From NCBI RefSeq assembly GCF_019795155.1, contig NZ_JAILYN010000013.1:1-50849 (forward strand): a stretch of 50,849 bases of DNA, given 5' to 3'. Origin of the DNA: Marinobacterium arenosum. Lineage in GTDB: Bacteria > Pseudomonadota > Gammaproteobacteria > Pseudomonadales > Balneatricaceae. The translations under genes were made by a program, and so were the position numbers. Shown in pieces: positions 7,933 to 18,250 of the stretch. Each line of letters opens with the position of its first letter. Position 1 is the stretch's first letter. Below the pieces are notes generated by a model. It ran no database searches and was not told the origin of the DNA. It saw nothing but the letters and a program-made list of their open reading frames with translations.

Positions 7933-8687
7933 GTGAGCATCAAGACCTGGTACGCCTGCACGGCGTCAATGTCAGCTTCGGCGACAACCATGTATTGCAA
8001 CATGTCGAGATGGCGTTGCACCGCGGCTGCATCACCACCCTGATCGGACCGAACGGCGCCGGCAAAACCACCCTGGTGCGGGTGGTGCTGGGGTTGATCG
8101 AGCCGGACAACGGCGAGGTCTGGCGCGAACGGGCATTGCGCATCGGTTATATGCCGCAGAAGCTGCATGTCGACCGCACTTTTCCATTGACGGTGGAACG
8201 TTTCCTGCGCACCGCCAGCATCAACGATCGCCAGGCGCTGCAGGCGGCGCTGGCCGATGTCGGTGCCGAGAAACTGTTCAAGCATTCGATCCACGACCTG
8301 TCCGGCGGCGAGATGCAGCGGGTGCTGCTGGCCCGTGCGCTGTTGCGCGATCCGACCCTGCTGGTGCTGGACGAGCCGGTGCAGGGGGTCGATATCAACG
8401 GCCAGATCGAGCTGTACGACCTGATCGGCCGGATCCGCGACCGGCGCGGCTGCGGCGTGTTGATGATCTCCCACGACCTGCATCTGGTGATGGCCGCCAC
8501 TGATCACGTGGTCTGCCTGAACCACCATATCTGCTGCTCGGGCCACCCGGAGCAGGTCAGCAACGACCCCTCCTACCAGGCCCTGTTCGGCAAGGCCGGT
8601 GCCCGCGCGCTGGCGCTGTACAACCACCACCACAACCACCGACACAATGCCCATGGCGACGTGGTCCCGGTTAAGGAAAATCAGTAA
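7929..8687 (+). CDS. znuC: Zinc ABC transporter ATPase ZnuC
   Basis: This 252-residue cytoplasmic ABC subunit energises zinc import through ZnuB. Motifs are Walker [10 protein letters not shown] (40-48), signature LSGGE (124-128), Walker B LLVLDEP (144-150) and the H-loop region [10 protein letters not shown]. The C-terminus carries a His-rich tail ([11 protein letters not shown]), common in ZnuC proteins and possibly metal-binding. Its ATG overlaps the zur stop, so regulator and ATPase are co-translated. Confidence 0.95.
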   Translation: MSEHQDLVRLHGVNVSFGDNHVLQHVEMALHRGCITTLIGPNGAGKTTLVRVVLGLIEPDNGEVWRERALRIGYMPQKLHVDRTFPLTVERFLRTASINDRQALQAALADVGAEKLFKHSIHDLSGGEMQRVLLARALLRDPTLLVLDEPVQGVDINGQIELYDLIGRIRDRRGCGVLMISHDLHLVMAATDHVVCLNHHICCSGHPEQVSNDPSYQALFGKAGARALALYNHHHNHRHNAHGDVVPVKENQ

Positions 8688-8691
8688 CTCC

Positions 8692-9483
8692 ATGGCCGAC
8701 TTCCTGATTCGTGCACTGCTCGGCGGCATCGGTGTCGCCGCGATTGCCGGCCCGTTGGGCGCCTTCGTGGTCTGGCGCCGGATGGCCTATTTCGGTGACA
8801 CCCTGGCCCACTCGGCGCTGCTCGGCGTGGCGCTGGGCTTCCTGTTCGACATCAACCTGAACCTGGCGGTAATCGCCTGCTGTGTGCTGCTGGCACTGGC
8901 GCTGGTGACTTTGCAACGGCAGCGGATGGTGGCCACCGACACCCTGCTCGGCATCATGGCACACAGCGCGCTGTCGCTCGGCCTGGTGACGGTGTCGCTG
9001 CTGGAGGAGGTGCGCATCGACCTGATGGCCTACCTGTTCGGCGACCTGCTGGCGGTCAGCAACGTCGACCTGCTGTGGATCTACCTCGGCGGCGGCCTGG
9101 TGCTGGCACTGCTCTACCAGCTCTGGCAGCCGTTGCTGGCGATCACCATCAACGAGGAACTGGCCGAGGTGGAAGGGGTGCCGGTGGCCGCAGTGCGGCT
9201 GGCACTGATGCTGCTGATCGCGGTAGTGATCGCGGTGGCGATGAAGATCGTCGGCATCCTGCTGATCACCTCGTTGCTGATCATCCCCGCCGCGGCCGCC
9301 CGCCGGCTGGCGGTCAGCCCGGAGCAGATGGCGCTCGGCGCCGCCCTGCTTGGCTGCAGCGCGGTCACGCTGGGGCTGGGCTTCTCCTACCAGTTCGACA
9401 CCCCCGCCGGCCCCTCGGTGGTGGTACTGGCACTGCTGCAGTTCCTGCTGCTCTACGCGCTGCCATCACGTAAGCAGGCATGA
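8692..9483 (+). CDS. znuB: Zinc ABC transporter permease ZnuB
   Basis: This 263-residue polytopic inner-membrane protein of the ABC-3 permease family has about eight hydrophobic segments. Characteristic parts are [30 protein letters not shown] near the start and a [20 protein letters not shown] segment. The chosen ATG at 8692 lies just after the znuC stop, with AAGGA upstream. The longer open frame reads through the end of znuC and is not credible. The stop overlaps the next ATG (ATGA). Confidence 0.93.
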   Translation: MADFLIRALLGGIGVAAIAGPLGAFVVWRRMAYFGDTLAHSALLGVALGFLFDINLNLAVIACCVLLALALVTLQRQRMVATDTLLGIMAHSALSLGLVTVSLLEEVRIDLMAYLFGDLLAVSNVDLLWIYLGGGLVLALLYQLWQPLLAITINEELAEVEGVPVAAVRLALMLLIAVVIAVAMKIVGILLITSLLIIPAAAARRLAVSPEQMALGAALLGCSAVTLGLGFSYQFDTPAGPSVVVLALLQFLLLYALPSRKQA

Positions 9484-10817
9484 GTTTCTGGCGCCGCTAC
9501 CGGCCGGACGCCAATCAGCACCGCGAGGTGTGGGGGCTGGCGTGGCCGATGATCCTGTCCAATATCAGCGTGCCGCTGCTCGGCATGGTCGACACCGCGG
9601 TGATCGGCCACCTGCCGGAGAGCCACCACCTGGGCGCGGTGGCAGTCGGCGCGATGATCTTCTCGATCCTCTACTGGGCGTTCGGCTTCCTGCGGATGGG
9701 CACCACCGGCCTGACCGCCCAGGCGGTCGGCCGCCAGGACGGCGACAACAACCGGCTGGTGCTGGCCCAGTCGCTGGTGCTGGCGACGCTGATCGGCGGT
9801 CTGATCCTGTTGCTGAACCAGCCGGCGGTCCAGTTGGCGCTGCAACTGATGGACGCCGCCCCCGAAGTGACCGTCGAAGCGGACAAGTACGCCGCAATCC
9901 GGGTGCTGGGCGCGCCGGCGGTACTGTGCAACTACGCCCTGCTGGGCTGGTTCGTCGGTAACCAGAACACCCGCATCCCGTTGCTGTTGCTGCTGGTCAC
10001 CAATATCAGCAACATGCTGCTCGACGTGCTGGCAGTCTACGGCCTGGGCATGAAGGCCGACGGCGTGGCGCTGGCCACCGTCTGTTCCGAATACCTGGCA
10101 CTGGTGCTGGGGCTCTGGCTGGCCCGCCGCCAGTTGCAGCGGGTATCCGGCGCGCTGAACAGGGAGCGGCTGCGCCGCTGGCGCGACTATTACGATCTGC
10201 TGGTACTGAACCGCTACCTGTTCATACGCACCCTGGCGATCCTGTTCGCGATTGCCTTCTTCACCGCCCAGGGTGCCCGTCAGAGCACCGAGATCCTGTC
10301 CGCCAACGCGGTGCTGCTGAACTTCCTGTTGCTGATCTCCAACGGCCTGGACGGCTTCGCCCACGCCACCGAAGCGCTGACCGGGCGCGATATCGGCCGC
10401 CGCGACCTGGGCCGCTTCTACCGGATGATCAACGCCGCCGCGCTCTGGTCGCTGATCACCGCGGTACTGATGAGCCTGCTGTTCTGGCTGGCCGGCGACG
10501 GGATCATCCGGCTGCTGACCGATATCGAGCCGGTCCGCCAGCTGGCGATGCAGTACCTGCCGTGGATCTGGGTCTTGCCACTGATCGGTGTCTGGAGCTA
10601 TCTGCTGGATGGCATTTTTGTCGGCACCACCCAGGTGAAGGCGATGCAGGACACCATGCTGCTGTCGGTATTCGGCGTCTACCTGCCGCTCTGGTGGCTC
10701 TGTCAGCCGCTCGGCAACCACGGCCTGTGGCTGGCGTTTATCGCCCTGTTTGTGGCCCGCGGCCTCAGCGGCGGCTATGTTTACTGGCAATTGTGTCGCC
10801 AGCAGCGCTGGTTCTGA
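9480..10817 (+). CDS. dinF: MATE family efflux transporter, DinF type
   Basis: This 445-residue membrane protein has about 12 transmembrane segments in two MatE halves. The N-terminal stretch [19 protein letters not shown] and the following VDTAVIGHL are diagnostic of DinF-like MATE proteins. [16 protein letters not shown] is also typical. These transporters exchange organic cations or drugs for Na+ or H+. The gene overlaps znuB by four bases and so may be co-transcribed with the zinc operon. A direct zinc role is not implied. Confidence 0.88.
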   Translation: MSFWRRYRPDANQHREVWGLAWPMILSNISVPLLGMVDTAVIGHLPESHHLGAVAVGAMIFSILYWAFGFLRMGTTGLTAQAVGRQDGDNNRLVLAQSLVLATLIGGLILLLNQPAVQLALQLMDAAPEVTVEADKYAAIRVLGAPAVLCNYALLGWFVGNQNTRIPLLLLLVTNISNMLLDVLAVYGLGMKADGVALATVCSEYLALVLGLWLARRQLQRVSGALNRERLRRWRDYYDLLVLNRYLFIRTLAILFAIAFFTAQGARQSTEILSANAVLLNFLLLISNGLDGFAHATEALTGRDIGRRDLGRFYRMINAAALWSLITAVLMSLLFWLAGDGIIRLLTDIEPVRQLAMQYLPWIWVLPLIGVWSYLLDGIFVGTTQVKAMQDTMLLSVFGVYLPLWWLCQPLGNHGLWLAFIALFVARGLSGGYVYWQLCRQQRWF

Positions 10818-10844
10818 CGACCGCAATCTGCCAAGGAGGCCGCG

Positions 10845-11948
10845 ATGCGCCACACGTTCGGCTGGCTCTGTCTCTGCTGCCTGATCGCCGGCCTGCCCGC
10901 CGGCCCCGCCACCGCACTGCCGCTGGAGCGGCTGCAGCTACCCGACGGCTATCGGATCAGCCTGGCCGCCCGGCTTGATAACGCCCGCCAACTGGCACTG
11001 GCGCCGGACGGCACCCTGTTCGTCGGCAGCCGCCGCGCCGGCAATGTCTACCGGCTGCGTGACCGGGACGGCGACGGCCAGTACGAGCAGGTCGAGCGCT
11101 TACTGAGCAGGCTGGAGCTGCCCAGCGGCATCGCCTTCCACGACGGCAAGCTATATATCGCCGCATTGAGCCGAATCCTGCGGCTGGATGATCCGCTGGC
11201 CGAACAGCCGGCAAGACCGGTGGTGCTGACCGATCGCTTGCCCGATGCCACCCATCACGGCTGGAAATACCTCAAGGTGGGCCCGGACAACCAGCTGTAC
11301 TTCAATATAGGCGCGCCCTGCAACGTCTGTCTCAGCAAGGATCCGCGCTTCGCGACGCTGGTGCGGATGCCGTTGAGCGGCGGCAAGGTGGAACTGGTGG
11401 CGCTGGGGGTACGCAACAGCGTCGGCTTCGACTGGCACCCACAGGATGGCGCGCTCTGGTTCACCGACAACGGCCGCGATTGGCTGGGCGATGACCAGCC
11501 GGCCGACGAACTGAACCGGCTGGACCGCCTCGGCCAGCATTTCGGCTTTCCCTACCTGCACGGCGACGGCCTGGCCGACCCGGACTACGGCAGCCGCAAC
11601 CCCTACCGCAACAGCCAACCGCCGGTGCTGGCGCTGGGCGCCCATGTGGCGCCGCTGGGGATGGTGTTCAGCCAGGCCGCCCCCTGGGCCGCGCCGGACG
11701 AGACCAGCTTGCTGATTGCCCAGCATGGTTCCTGGAACCGCAGCGAGAAGGTCGGCTACCGGGTGATCAAGGTGCGCCTGAAGGGCAACCAGGTACTGGA
11801 AAAGTCGGTGCTGGTCGATGGCTGGCTGCGGGCCGACAGCTACTGGGGCCGGCCGGTCGATCTGCTGTTCGACCGCGACGGCAGCCTGCTGATCAGTGAC
11901 GACTACGCCGACGCGATCTACCGGCTCAGCCCGCCGACAACACCCTAG
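10845..11948 (+). CDS. PQQ-type sugar/sorbosone dehydrogenase-like beta-propeller protein
   Basis: This 367-residue exported protein has a signal peptide (about 1-24, ending ATA). The remainder matches the six-bladed propeller of soluble glucose/sorbosone dehydrogenases: LPDGYRISLAARLDNARQLA, GTLFVGSRRAGNVYRLRD, HHGWKYLKVGPDNQLYFNIG, GVRNSVGFDWHP and LWFTDNGRDWLGDDQPADELN. The last contains acidic residues like those of family metal and cofactor sites. The family oxidises aldoses or related sugars with PQQ, but many members have unknown substrates. It lies 27 bases after the MATE gene with an AAGGAGG ribosome-binding site. Its stop codon is inside the inverted-repeat element that follows. Confidence 0.75.
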   Translation: MRHTFGWLCLCCLIAGLPAGPATALPLERLQLPDGYRISLAARLDNARQLALAPDGTLFVGSRRAGNVYRLRDRDGDGQYEQVERLLSRLELPSGIAFHDGKLYIAALSRILRLDDPLAEQPARPVVLTDRLPDATHHGWKYLKVGPDNQLYFNIGAPCNVCLSKDPRFATLVRMPLSGGKVELVALGVRNSVGFDWHPQDGALWFTDNGRDWLGDDQPADELNRLDRLGQHFGFPYLHGDGLADPDYGSRNPYRNSQPPVLALGAHVAPLGMVFSQAAPWAAPDETSLLIAQHGSWNRSEKVGYRVIKVRLKGNQVLEKSVLVDGWLRADSYWGRPVDLLFDRDGSLLISDDYADAIYRLSPPTTP

Positions 11949-12063
11949 GAGCCTGTCGGACTTAGCACTGACCTACTCGGCTCTGGCTTCCTGCTTCGCC
12001 CTAACTCCTGCATCCATGCAGTCGTGCGGAAAAGCGAATATTGGCCAGGCCCGACAGGCTCCT
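11947..12063. repeat. 117-bp MITE-like element with 13-bp perfect inverted ends
   Basis: AGGAGCCTGTCGG (11947-11959) is exactly complementary to CCGACAGGCTCCT (12051-12063). The interior has no credible gene. The left end overlaps the TAG stop of the dehydrogenase-like gene. The size and ends suggest a miniature inverted-repeat element or an extended REP structure. As RNA it would form a long stem and could terminate or stabilise the upstream transcript. Confidence 0.6.
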
Positions 12064-12166
12064 GGCCTCTTGGCAACCGACTCCAGCAAGTTAAAAAACA
12101 GGCTTGACCCGTCTACAGGTGTCACCCTGATACTGGCCCTGTATTGAACGAAGAGTGAGTGTCCCG

Positions 12167-12694
12167 ATGTCGTTAACCATCAGCCAGCTGGCGCGCCGTT
12201 TCGGAATCAGCCGTTCAACGTTGCTCTACTATGAGCGCGAAGGACTGCTGTCGCCGGCCCGTACCGCCGCCAACGGCTACCGCCACTATGGCCCGGAACA
12301 ATGCAGCCGGCTCGAACAGATCCTCAGCTTCCGCGCATTGGAGGTGCCGGTTGCCGAGATAGGCCAGCTGCTGCAGGCGGACGAAGGCGACCAGGCTCGC
12401 ATCCTGCATCAGCAGTTCGACCGGCTCGGCCAGGAGATCCAGCGGCTGCAGCGGCAACAGCGCACCATTCTTCGCTTTCTGCAACAGCATCAGGATCAGG
12501 AGGAAAACATGGTCAGTAAAGAACGTTGGACCGAAATCATGCGCGCCGCCGGCCTCACCGATGAGGATATGCGCAACTGGCACCGCCAGTTCGAGAAACT
12601 GGAACCGGAAGCACACGACGAGTTCCTGCATTCGCTGGGGATCGAGGACGACGAGGTGGCGCGAATCCGCCAGTGGTCTAGAAGTGCAGAGTAA
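12167..12694 (+). CDS. MerR family transcriptional regulator
   Basis: This 175-residue regulator has an N-terminal MerR winged helix (SLTISQLARRFGISRSTLLY, then YEREGLLSPART...NGYRHYG), then a coiled coil (about 75-110: LHQQFDRLGQEIQRLQRQQR). A C-terminal helical domain is rich in Glu and Trp (KERWTEIMRAAGLTDEDMR, then WHRQFEKLEPEAHDEFLHSL), of the kind seen in MerR/TipA-like proteins with an effector domain. No metal-binding cysteines are present, so a metal-sensing role is unlikely. The ATG at 12167 is chosen. A GTG at 12155 in frame would add four residues. The target is unknown. Confidence 0.8.
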   Translation: MSLTISQLARRFGISRSTLLYYEREGLLSPARTAANGYRHYGPEQCSRLEQILSFRALEVPVAEIGQLLQADEGDQARILHQQFDRLGQEIQRLQRQQRTILRFLQQHQDQEENMVSKERWTEIMRAAGLTDEDMRNWHRQFEKLEPEAHDEFLHSLGIEDDEVARIRQWSRSAE

Positions 12695-12736
12695 ACAGTC
12701 AGACCGTTAACAGTGTCAGCGGCACGATGAAGTATT

Positions 12737-12937
12737 GTGGGAGCGGCGCCCCGCCGCGACTGCCGCGGACTGGGAAGTAGGAGTAGGAGCGGATTTATCC
12801 GCGACCACTTTGCAAGGAAGGGTCGCCCACAGAGTGGGCTGCCACGGAGCTCGGAACCCGTAGCAGCGGGCTCCGACCGCGACCCACGGCGGTATTGCAG
12901 AACTCGGCGGCCTGTCGCCCTCGGAGCGGGCTGCTAC
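12737..12937. repeat. Cluster of five REP-like palindromic units
   Basis: Five related 24-26 base sites occur: about 12737-12761 (GTGGGAGCGGC...CCGCGAC), 12784-12807 (GTAGGAGCGG...CCGCGACC), 12821-12845 (inverted), 12860-12883 (GTAGCAGCGGGCTCCGACCG then CGAC) and 12913-12937 (inverted). They alternate in orientation like BIMEs. The same core recurs at 34576, 43967 and 50729. The 12695-13003 region otherwise holds no gene. Confidence 0.8.
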
Positions 12938-13003
12938 GAAGCACGGGCGCCACCCGAACCACCGCCGCAGGCGGTTGCAAACGCTGAAATCGCGGATAGA
13001 TAG

Positions 13004-13036
13004 ACAAAAACGGCCCACAATTGCGGGCCGTTTGCC
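13004..13036 (-). terminator. Intrinsic terminator downstream of yheV
   Basis: AAACGGCCCGCAATTGTGGG followed by CCGTTTTT on the minus strand forms a strong GC stem with a T-run. It lies about 30 bases after the yheV stop codon and ends the prlC-yheV transcript. Confidence 0.8.
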
Positions 13037-13065
13037 TTTAAAGCGGTAGCTAACGTTCTGTTAGC

Positions 13066-13320
13066 TCACTTTTTAACCGGATTGGGTTTGAACAGCAGCG
13101 GCTTGGCCTCAGGATCGACCGGCTCCGGCACCCGGTTAACACGGGTTTCCAGTTCCTGCGACGGCATGTCGCTGCCGTCCAGTGCCATCGAGTCACTGAA
13201 GTCGCAACTGACGCATTCACGGTACTCGCGGGTTTCGTCGCGGTACATCCGCAACTTATCCATCTCGCCGCAACGCGGGCAGACCGCGCCGGCGATAAAA
13301 CGTTTTACGGGATTACTCAT
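13066..13320 (-). CDS. yheV: YheV family zinc-ribbon protein
   Basis: This 84-residue soluble protein has a rubredoxin-like zinc ribbon formed by CPRCG (C14, C17) and CVSC (C36, C39), followed by an acidic/proline linker and a basic tail. It matches the YheV/DUF2387 family of unknown function, which is frequently encoded just after prlC, as here (five bases after the prlC stop). The ATG at 13320-13318 is chosen because it lies immediately after prlC. A longer frame would run into prlC. Confidence 0.8.
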   Translation of the reverse strand: MSNPVKRFIAGAVCPRCGEMDKLRMYRDETREYRECVSCDFSDSMALDGSDMPSQELETRVNRVPEPVDPEAKPLLFKPNPVKK

Positions 13321-13325
13321 CACAC

Positions 13326-15362
13326 TCACTCTGTAATGCCACTGTGGCGCAACAGCGCGTCGACCTGCGGCTCGCGGCCGCGGAACTCGACGAACAGCGC
13401 CATCGGCTCGCGGGAGCCGCCCTGCTCCAGGATGCTGTGGCGGAAGTCGGCGCCGGTCTGCCGGTTGAAGATCCCCTCCTCCTCGAAACGGGAGAAAGCA
13501 TCGGCGGACAGCACCTCGGCCCATTTATAACTGTAGTAGCCCGCCGCATAGCCCCCGGCAAAGATATGGCTGAAACCATGCTGGAAGCGGTTGAACTCGG
13601 GCGGAATCACCACCGCCACCTCGGCGCGCACCTGGTCCAGCAATTTCTGAATATCGGTTTTGCCGGCCTCATATTCCATATGCAGGCGGAAATCGAACAG
13701 GGCGAACTCCAGCTGGCGAACCATCATCATACCGGACTGGAAATTTTTCGCCGCCAGCATCTTGTCCAGCAGGTCTTGCGGCAGCGGCTCACCACTCTGG
13801 TAGTGGCCGGAAATCAGCGACAAGGCCTCCGGCTCCCAGCACCAGTTCTCCAGGAACTGGCTGGGCAGTTCGACCGCGTCCCAGGCAACGCCGTTGATGC
13901 CGCTGACATCGGCCTGCTCGATACGGGTCAGCATATGGTGCAGACCGTGGCCGAACTCGTGGAACAGGGTGGTGACCTCGTCGTGGGTCAGCAGCGCCGG
14001 GTCCTCGCCGACCGGCGAGCTGAAGTTGCAGACCAGGTAGGCCACCGGCAGCTGCAGGCTGCCGTCGTCCAGACGACGACGCACCCGGCAGTCGTCCATC
14101 CAGGCGCCACCGCGTTTCTTGTCGCGGGCGTAGGTATCGAGATAGAAGCGGGCGATCAGCTCGCCATCGCGATGCACTTCGAACAGCCGGGCATCCTGAT
14201 GCCAGCTGTCGAACTGCTCGACCTCCTTGAACTGCACATCGAACAGCCGGCCGGCGACCTGGAACAGGCCGTCGAGTACCTTCGGCAGCGGGAAATAGGG
14301 CCGCAGCGCCTCCTGGGAGACCTCGTACTTGGCGTGCTTGAGCTTCTCGCCGTAGTAGGGCAGGTCCCAGGCATTGAGCTGGTCGATGCCGTGCTGATCG
14401 CGGGCAAAGGCGGTCAGCTCGTCCAGGTCGTGCTGGGCCACCTTACGGCTCTTGTGCGCCAGGTCGGTCAGGAAGCCGAGCACCTGTTGCGGTGATTCCG
14501 CCATCTTGGTTTCCAGCGAATATTCCGCGTAATTGGCGAAACCAAGCAGTTTCGCCAGCTCCTGACGCAGGGTCAGGATCTCCTCCATGATCGCGCTGTT
14601 GTCCCACTGGCCCGCCTGCGGGCCACGGTCGGAGGCACGGGTGCTGAACGCCTCGTAGACCTCGCGACGCAGTTCGCGGTTGTCGGCATGGGTCATCACC
14701 GCCAGGTAGGAGGGGAAATCCAGCGTCAACAGCCAACCCTCCAGCCCCTTGGCTTCGGCCAGCTGGCGGGCGGCGGCCAGCGCCATCGGCGGCAGGCCGG
14801 CCAGTTCGCTTTCGTCTTCGATCTGCTTCTGCCAGCCGCCGGTGGCGTCCAGCACATTCTCGGCAAACTTGGTGGTCAGTTCGGACAGCCGCTGCTTCAG
14901 TTCGCCATAGCGCTGCTGCTCCTTGTCCGGCAGTGCGATGCCGGACAAGCGGAAGTCACGCAGGTGATCCTCGATCACCTTCTGCTGCGGTACGCTCAGC
15001 CGGCTGAAGCCCTCGCTGTCGTGGATCGTCTTGATCGCCCGGTACAGCCCCTTGTGCTGCCCCAGCTCGGTCCAGTACTGGGACAGTTTCGGCAGGCAGG
15101 CGTTGTAGGCGTCGCGCAGCTCGTCGCTGTTGACCACCGCATTCATATGGGAAACCGGCGACCAGGCCTTGGCCAGGGTATCGTTCATCTCCTCCAGCGG
15201 GGCGATCAGCGAACCCCAATCCGGCTGCTCCAGCTCCTCCAGCAGACGGGCCAGTGTCTGGCGGTTTTCCGCCAGCAGCTGGTCGACAGCCGGCTCCACA
15301 TCTGCGGGTTTGATTGCGGCAAACGGTGGCAGCAGATGGGGTTGCAGCAGCGGGTTGCTCAT
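13326..15362 (-). CDS. prlC: Oligopeptidase A (M3 metallopeptidase)
   Basis: This 678-residue cytoplasmic thimet-like peptidase has the zinc motif HEFGH at 468-472 within TLFHEFGHGLHHML, plus the downstream glutamate region ENWCWEPEAL. N-terminal NPLLQPHLLPPFAAIKP is typical of the family. It degrades short peptides, including cleaved signal peptides. The length matches the family (about 680). AGGAGAG lies eight bases before the ATG. It forms a unit with yheV. Confidence 0.95.
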   Translation of the reverse strand: MSNPLLQPHLLPPFAAIKPADVEPAVDQLLAENRQTLARLLEELEQPDWGSLIAPLEEMNDTLAKAWSPVSHMNAVVNSDELRDAYNACLPKLSQYWTELGQHKGLYRAIKTIHDSEGFSRLSVPQQKVIEDHLRDFRLSGIALPDKEQQRYGELKQRLSELTTKFAENVLDATGGWQKQIEDESELAGLPPMALAAARQLAEAKGLEGWLLTLDFPSYLAVMTHADNRELRREVYEAFSTRASDRGPQAGQWDNSAIMEEILTLRQELAKLLGFANYAEYSLETKMAESPQQVLGFLTDLAHKSRKVAQHDLDELTAFARDQHGIDQLNAWDLPYYGEKLKHAKYEVSQEALRPYFPLPKVLDGLFQVAGRLFDVQFKEVEQFDSWHQDARLFEVHRDGELIARFYLDTYARDKKRGGAWMDDCRVRRRLDDGSLQLPVAYLVCNFSSPVGEDPALLTHDEVTTLFHEFGHGLHHMLTRIEQADVSGINGVAWDAVELPSQFLENWCWEPEALSLISGHYQSGEPLPQDLLDKMLAAKNFQSGMMMVRQLEFALFDFRLHMEYEAGKTDIQKLLDQVRAEVAVVIPPEFNRFQHGFSHIFAGGYAAGYYSYKWAEVLSADAFSRFEEEGIFNRQTGADFRHSILEQGGSREPMALFVEFRGREPQVDALLRHSGITE

Positions 15363-15467
15363 AAAGGCGCTCTCCTGGGCGGGCGGATCGGACGATCGGC
15401 CGGTTACTGTTTGGTTCTGTTATGGGGGGCCGGCGGCCACTTTTCAATGGCGCCGGGCCTGCTCGGC

Positions 15468-15983
15468 TTACTCGGCCTGCAGGTAGCTCAGCTGGTCGAT
15501 GCTGTGCAGTGCGGCTGCGATCCGCAGTGTTTGGTCGATCGCCTGGGAGGGCTGACCGGCATCCAGCAACGACATCATGTGGCTGCGGAAACAGGGCATA
15601 CCGCCGTTGATCACCGCGATCGCCATCGCGAAGTAGTGGTAGCCGATCTCGTCGTCGATGGCGAGCTCCTGCAACGGTGACATCGCCAAGGCCTGCAGCG
15701 AGCCGCCGGCACCGACCTCCACCTCCATCCGGGCCTGGAAATAGGGGTTGGTCACCCCCATCCGGGCGGTGGCCAACTGCACCAGTGCCTGGCCCGAGGC
15801 GCTGACATGGGGGCGCACCTCGGCCACCAGCGACCGGTTGCGCAAGGCGCCAGCCGCGGCCAACGCCACTCCGTAGCGGTATGCCTCACTCAGGGCGTCG
15901 TCCTCGTCGAAAACCCGGTTGATCAGGTTGGCCAGTTCACTGCTGCCCTCCGGCAGCCGCTCGATCAGTTGTTTTGCCAGCAT
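15468..15983 (-). CDS. AhpD/carboxymuconolactone decarboxylase-like protein (tentative)
   Basis: This 171-residue all-helical protein starts at ATG 15983 with a GGAGG site eight bases upstream. The longer frame to the right covers the opposite-strand carbonic anhydrase gene and is rejected. The segment GGMPCFRSHMMSLLDAG (about 127-143), followed by an IAAALHS segment, resembles the AhpD/CMD core CxxCxxxH. Only the cysteine equivalent to the second one (C131) and the histidine (H135) are present; glycine replaces the first cysteine. It is therefore unlikely to be a standard peroxiredoxin-reducing enzyme. It is divergent from the gamma carbonic anhydrase gene. The assignment rests on one motif and general helical pattern. 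Confidence 0.5.
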   Translation of the reverse strand: MLAKQLIERLPEGSSELANLINRVFDEDDALSEAYRYGVALAAAGALRNRSLVAEVRPHVSASGQALVQLATARMGVTNPYFQARMEVEVGAGGSLQALAMSPLQELAIDDEIGYHYFAMAIAVINGGMPCFRSHMMSLLDAGQPSQAIDQTLRIAAALHSIDQLSYLQAE

Positions 15984-16109
15984 ATGGATATCCTCCGATG
16001 ATTCTGTTCCATTCAGTGTAGGCTCCTTTGATGGGGGCTTGCCGCTTAGGTTCAACTGGCAGCTCACTGAGGTTCGCCGGATAATGGGGCCAACCAGAGG
16101 AGTGTTGAG

Positions 16110-16658
16110 ATGAAGATCCGTACTTTCAGAGGGATGACCCCGAAACTCGGCGAGCGCGTTTTCGTGGACCCCAGCGCGGTGGTGCTGGGCGATGTCGAGC
16201 TGGCCGAAGATGTGTCGGTCTGGCCGCTGACGGTGATCCGCGGCGATATGCATCGCATCCGCATCGGTGCCCGCACCAGTGTACAGGACGGCTCGGTGCT
16301 GCATATCACCCACGCCGGCCCCTATAACCCGGACGGCTTTCCGCTGCTGATCGGCGAGGACGTCACCATCGGTCACCAGGCGATGCTGCACGGCTGCACC
16401 ATCGGCAACCGGGTGCTGGTCGGCATGGGCGCGATGGTGATGGACGGCGCGGTGGTCGAGGACGAGGTGATCATCGGCGCCGGTTCGTTGGTGCCGCCGG
16501 GCAAGACACTGCAGAGCGGTTACCTGTATGTCGGCCGCCCGGTCAAACAGATGCGGCCGATCAGCGACAAGGAACGCGAGTTCTTCCGCTACACCGCCGC
16601 CAACTACGTCAAATTGAAAGACCAGCATCTGCAGGAAGACTACGCCGAGCTGGATTGA
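16110..16658 (+). CDS. Gamma carbonic anhydrase family protein (YrdA-like)
   Basis: This 182-residue left-handed beta-helix protein has hexapeptide repeats (LGDVELAEDVSVWPLTVIRG, DGAVVEDEVIIGAGSLVPPG). The metal-binding histidines of the family are in LHITHAGP and IGHQAMLHGC. Family members are trimeric zinc or iron enzymes, although many YrdA-like proteins show weak or no CO2 hydration. GAGG lies about nine bases before the ATG. Confidence 0.88.
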   Translation: MKIRTFRGMTPKLGERVFVDPSAVVLGDVELAEDVSVWPLTVIRGDMHRIRIGARTSVQDGSVLHITHAGPYNPDGFPLLIGEDVTIGHQAMLHGCTIGNRVLVGMGAMVMDGAVVEDEVIIGAGSLVPPGKTLQSGYLYVGRPVKQMRPISDKEREFFRYTAANYVKLKDQHLQEDYAELD

Positions 16659-16669
16659 TTTTCGTTAAT

Positions 16670-16703
16670 ACGGTCGCCTGCTCGCCTGTTGGCGACCGTT
16701 CTT
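16670..16703 (+). terminator. Terminator-like hairpin after the carbonic anhydrase gene
   Basis: ACGGTCGCC (16670-16678) pairs with GGCGACCGT (16691-16699) across a 12-base loop. The tail is only TTCTT, so termination may be inefficient. It isolates this gene from the iron-regulated cluster. Confidence 0.45.
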
Positions 16704-16771
16704 CACTGCCGCCAACTCACCTTGACCTGAATCAAGCGTGCGACAAAAAGAGAAACGAAACACTAGTTAAT

Positions 16772-16792
16772 ATTGATAACGATTCTTATTTT
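16772..16792 (+). promoter_or_regulatory. Fur box upstream of the imelysin cluster
   Basis: ATTGATAACGATTCTTATTT closely matches the Fur consensus GATAATGATAATCATTATC and related GATAACGATTCTCATTT-type sites. It lies about 55-75 bases before the imelysin ATG, in the promoter zone. It predicts repression of the four-gene cluster by Fur with iron and induction in iron limitation, as for IrpA-type proteins. Confidence 0.75.
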
Positions 16793-16845
16793 AACTAAAG
16801 TGTTGCGCAACTTTTGTTCACACTCTCTCGATAAGGTTAATCGTC

Positions 16846-18144
<1,299 letters not shown>

Positions 18145-18193
18145 CAGCGGCCGCGCGGGCCGGTCGGCGGCAGGCCCGGTCCTTCAGTGACCG

Positions 18194-18222
18194 GGCGGGC
18201 ACCTCTTCAGGAGGTGCCCGCC
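18194..18222 (+). promoter_or_regulatory. Strong 12-bp hairpin between imelysin and di-heme oxidoreductase genes
   Basis: GGCGGGCACCTC (18194-18205), loop TTCAG, GAGGTGCCCGCC (18211-18222) form a perfect 12-base-pair stem. There is no U-run after it. It lies 50 bases after the first imelysin stop. It probably stabilises or trims the upstream message so that the lipoprotein is made in excess over the downstream genes; this is inference. Confidence 0.5.
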
Positions 18223-18250
18223 GGCCCGCATAACCCTACCGAGCACCACC

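Noticed and set aside
8599..8691. Extended start for znuB
   Set aside because: It overlaps the His-rich end of znuC in another frame. The ATG at 8692 gives a standard ABC-3 permease N-terminus.
9453..10853. 466-residue Gln/Gly-rich frame opposite the MATE gene
   Set aside because: It is a GC-rich antisense shadow. The composition (Gln, Gly, His, Arg) is typical of reverse-strand readings and the sense gene is clear.
13344..14495. 383-residue frame opposite prlC
   Set aside because: It is antisense to a full-length, motif-complete M3 peptidase. No signal or family features are seen.
15984..16628. N-terminal extension of the AhpD-like gene
   Set aside because: It is antisense to the gamma carbonic anhydrase gene, and a strong GGAGG site precedes the ATG at 15983.
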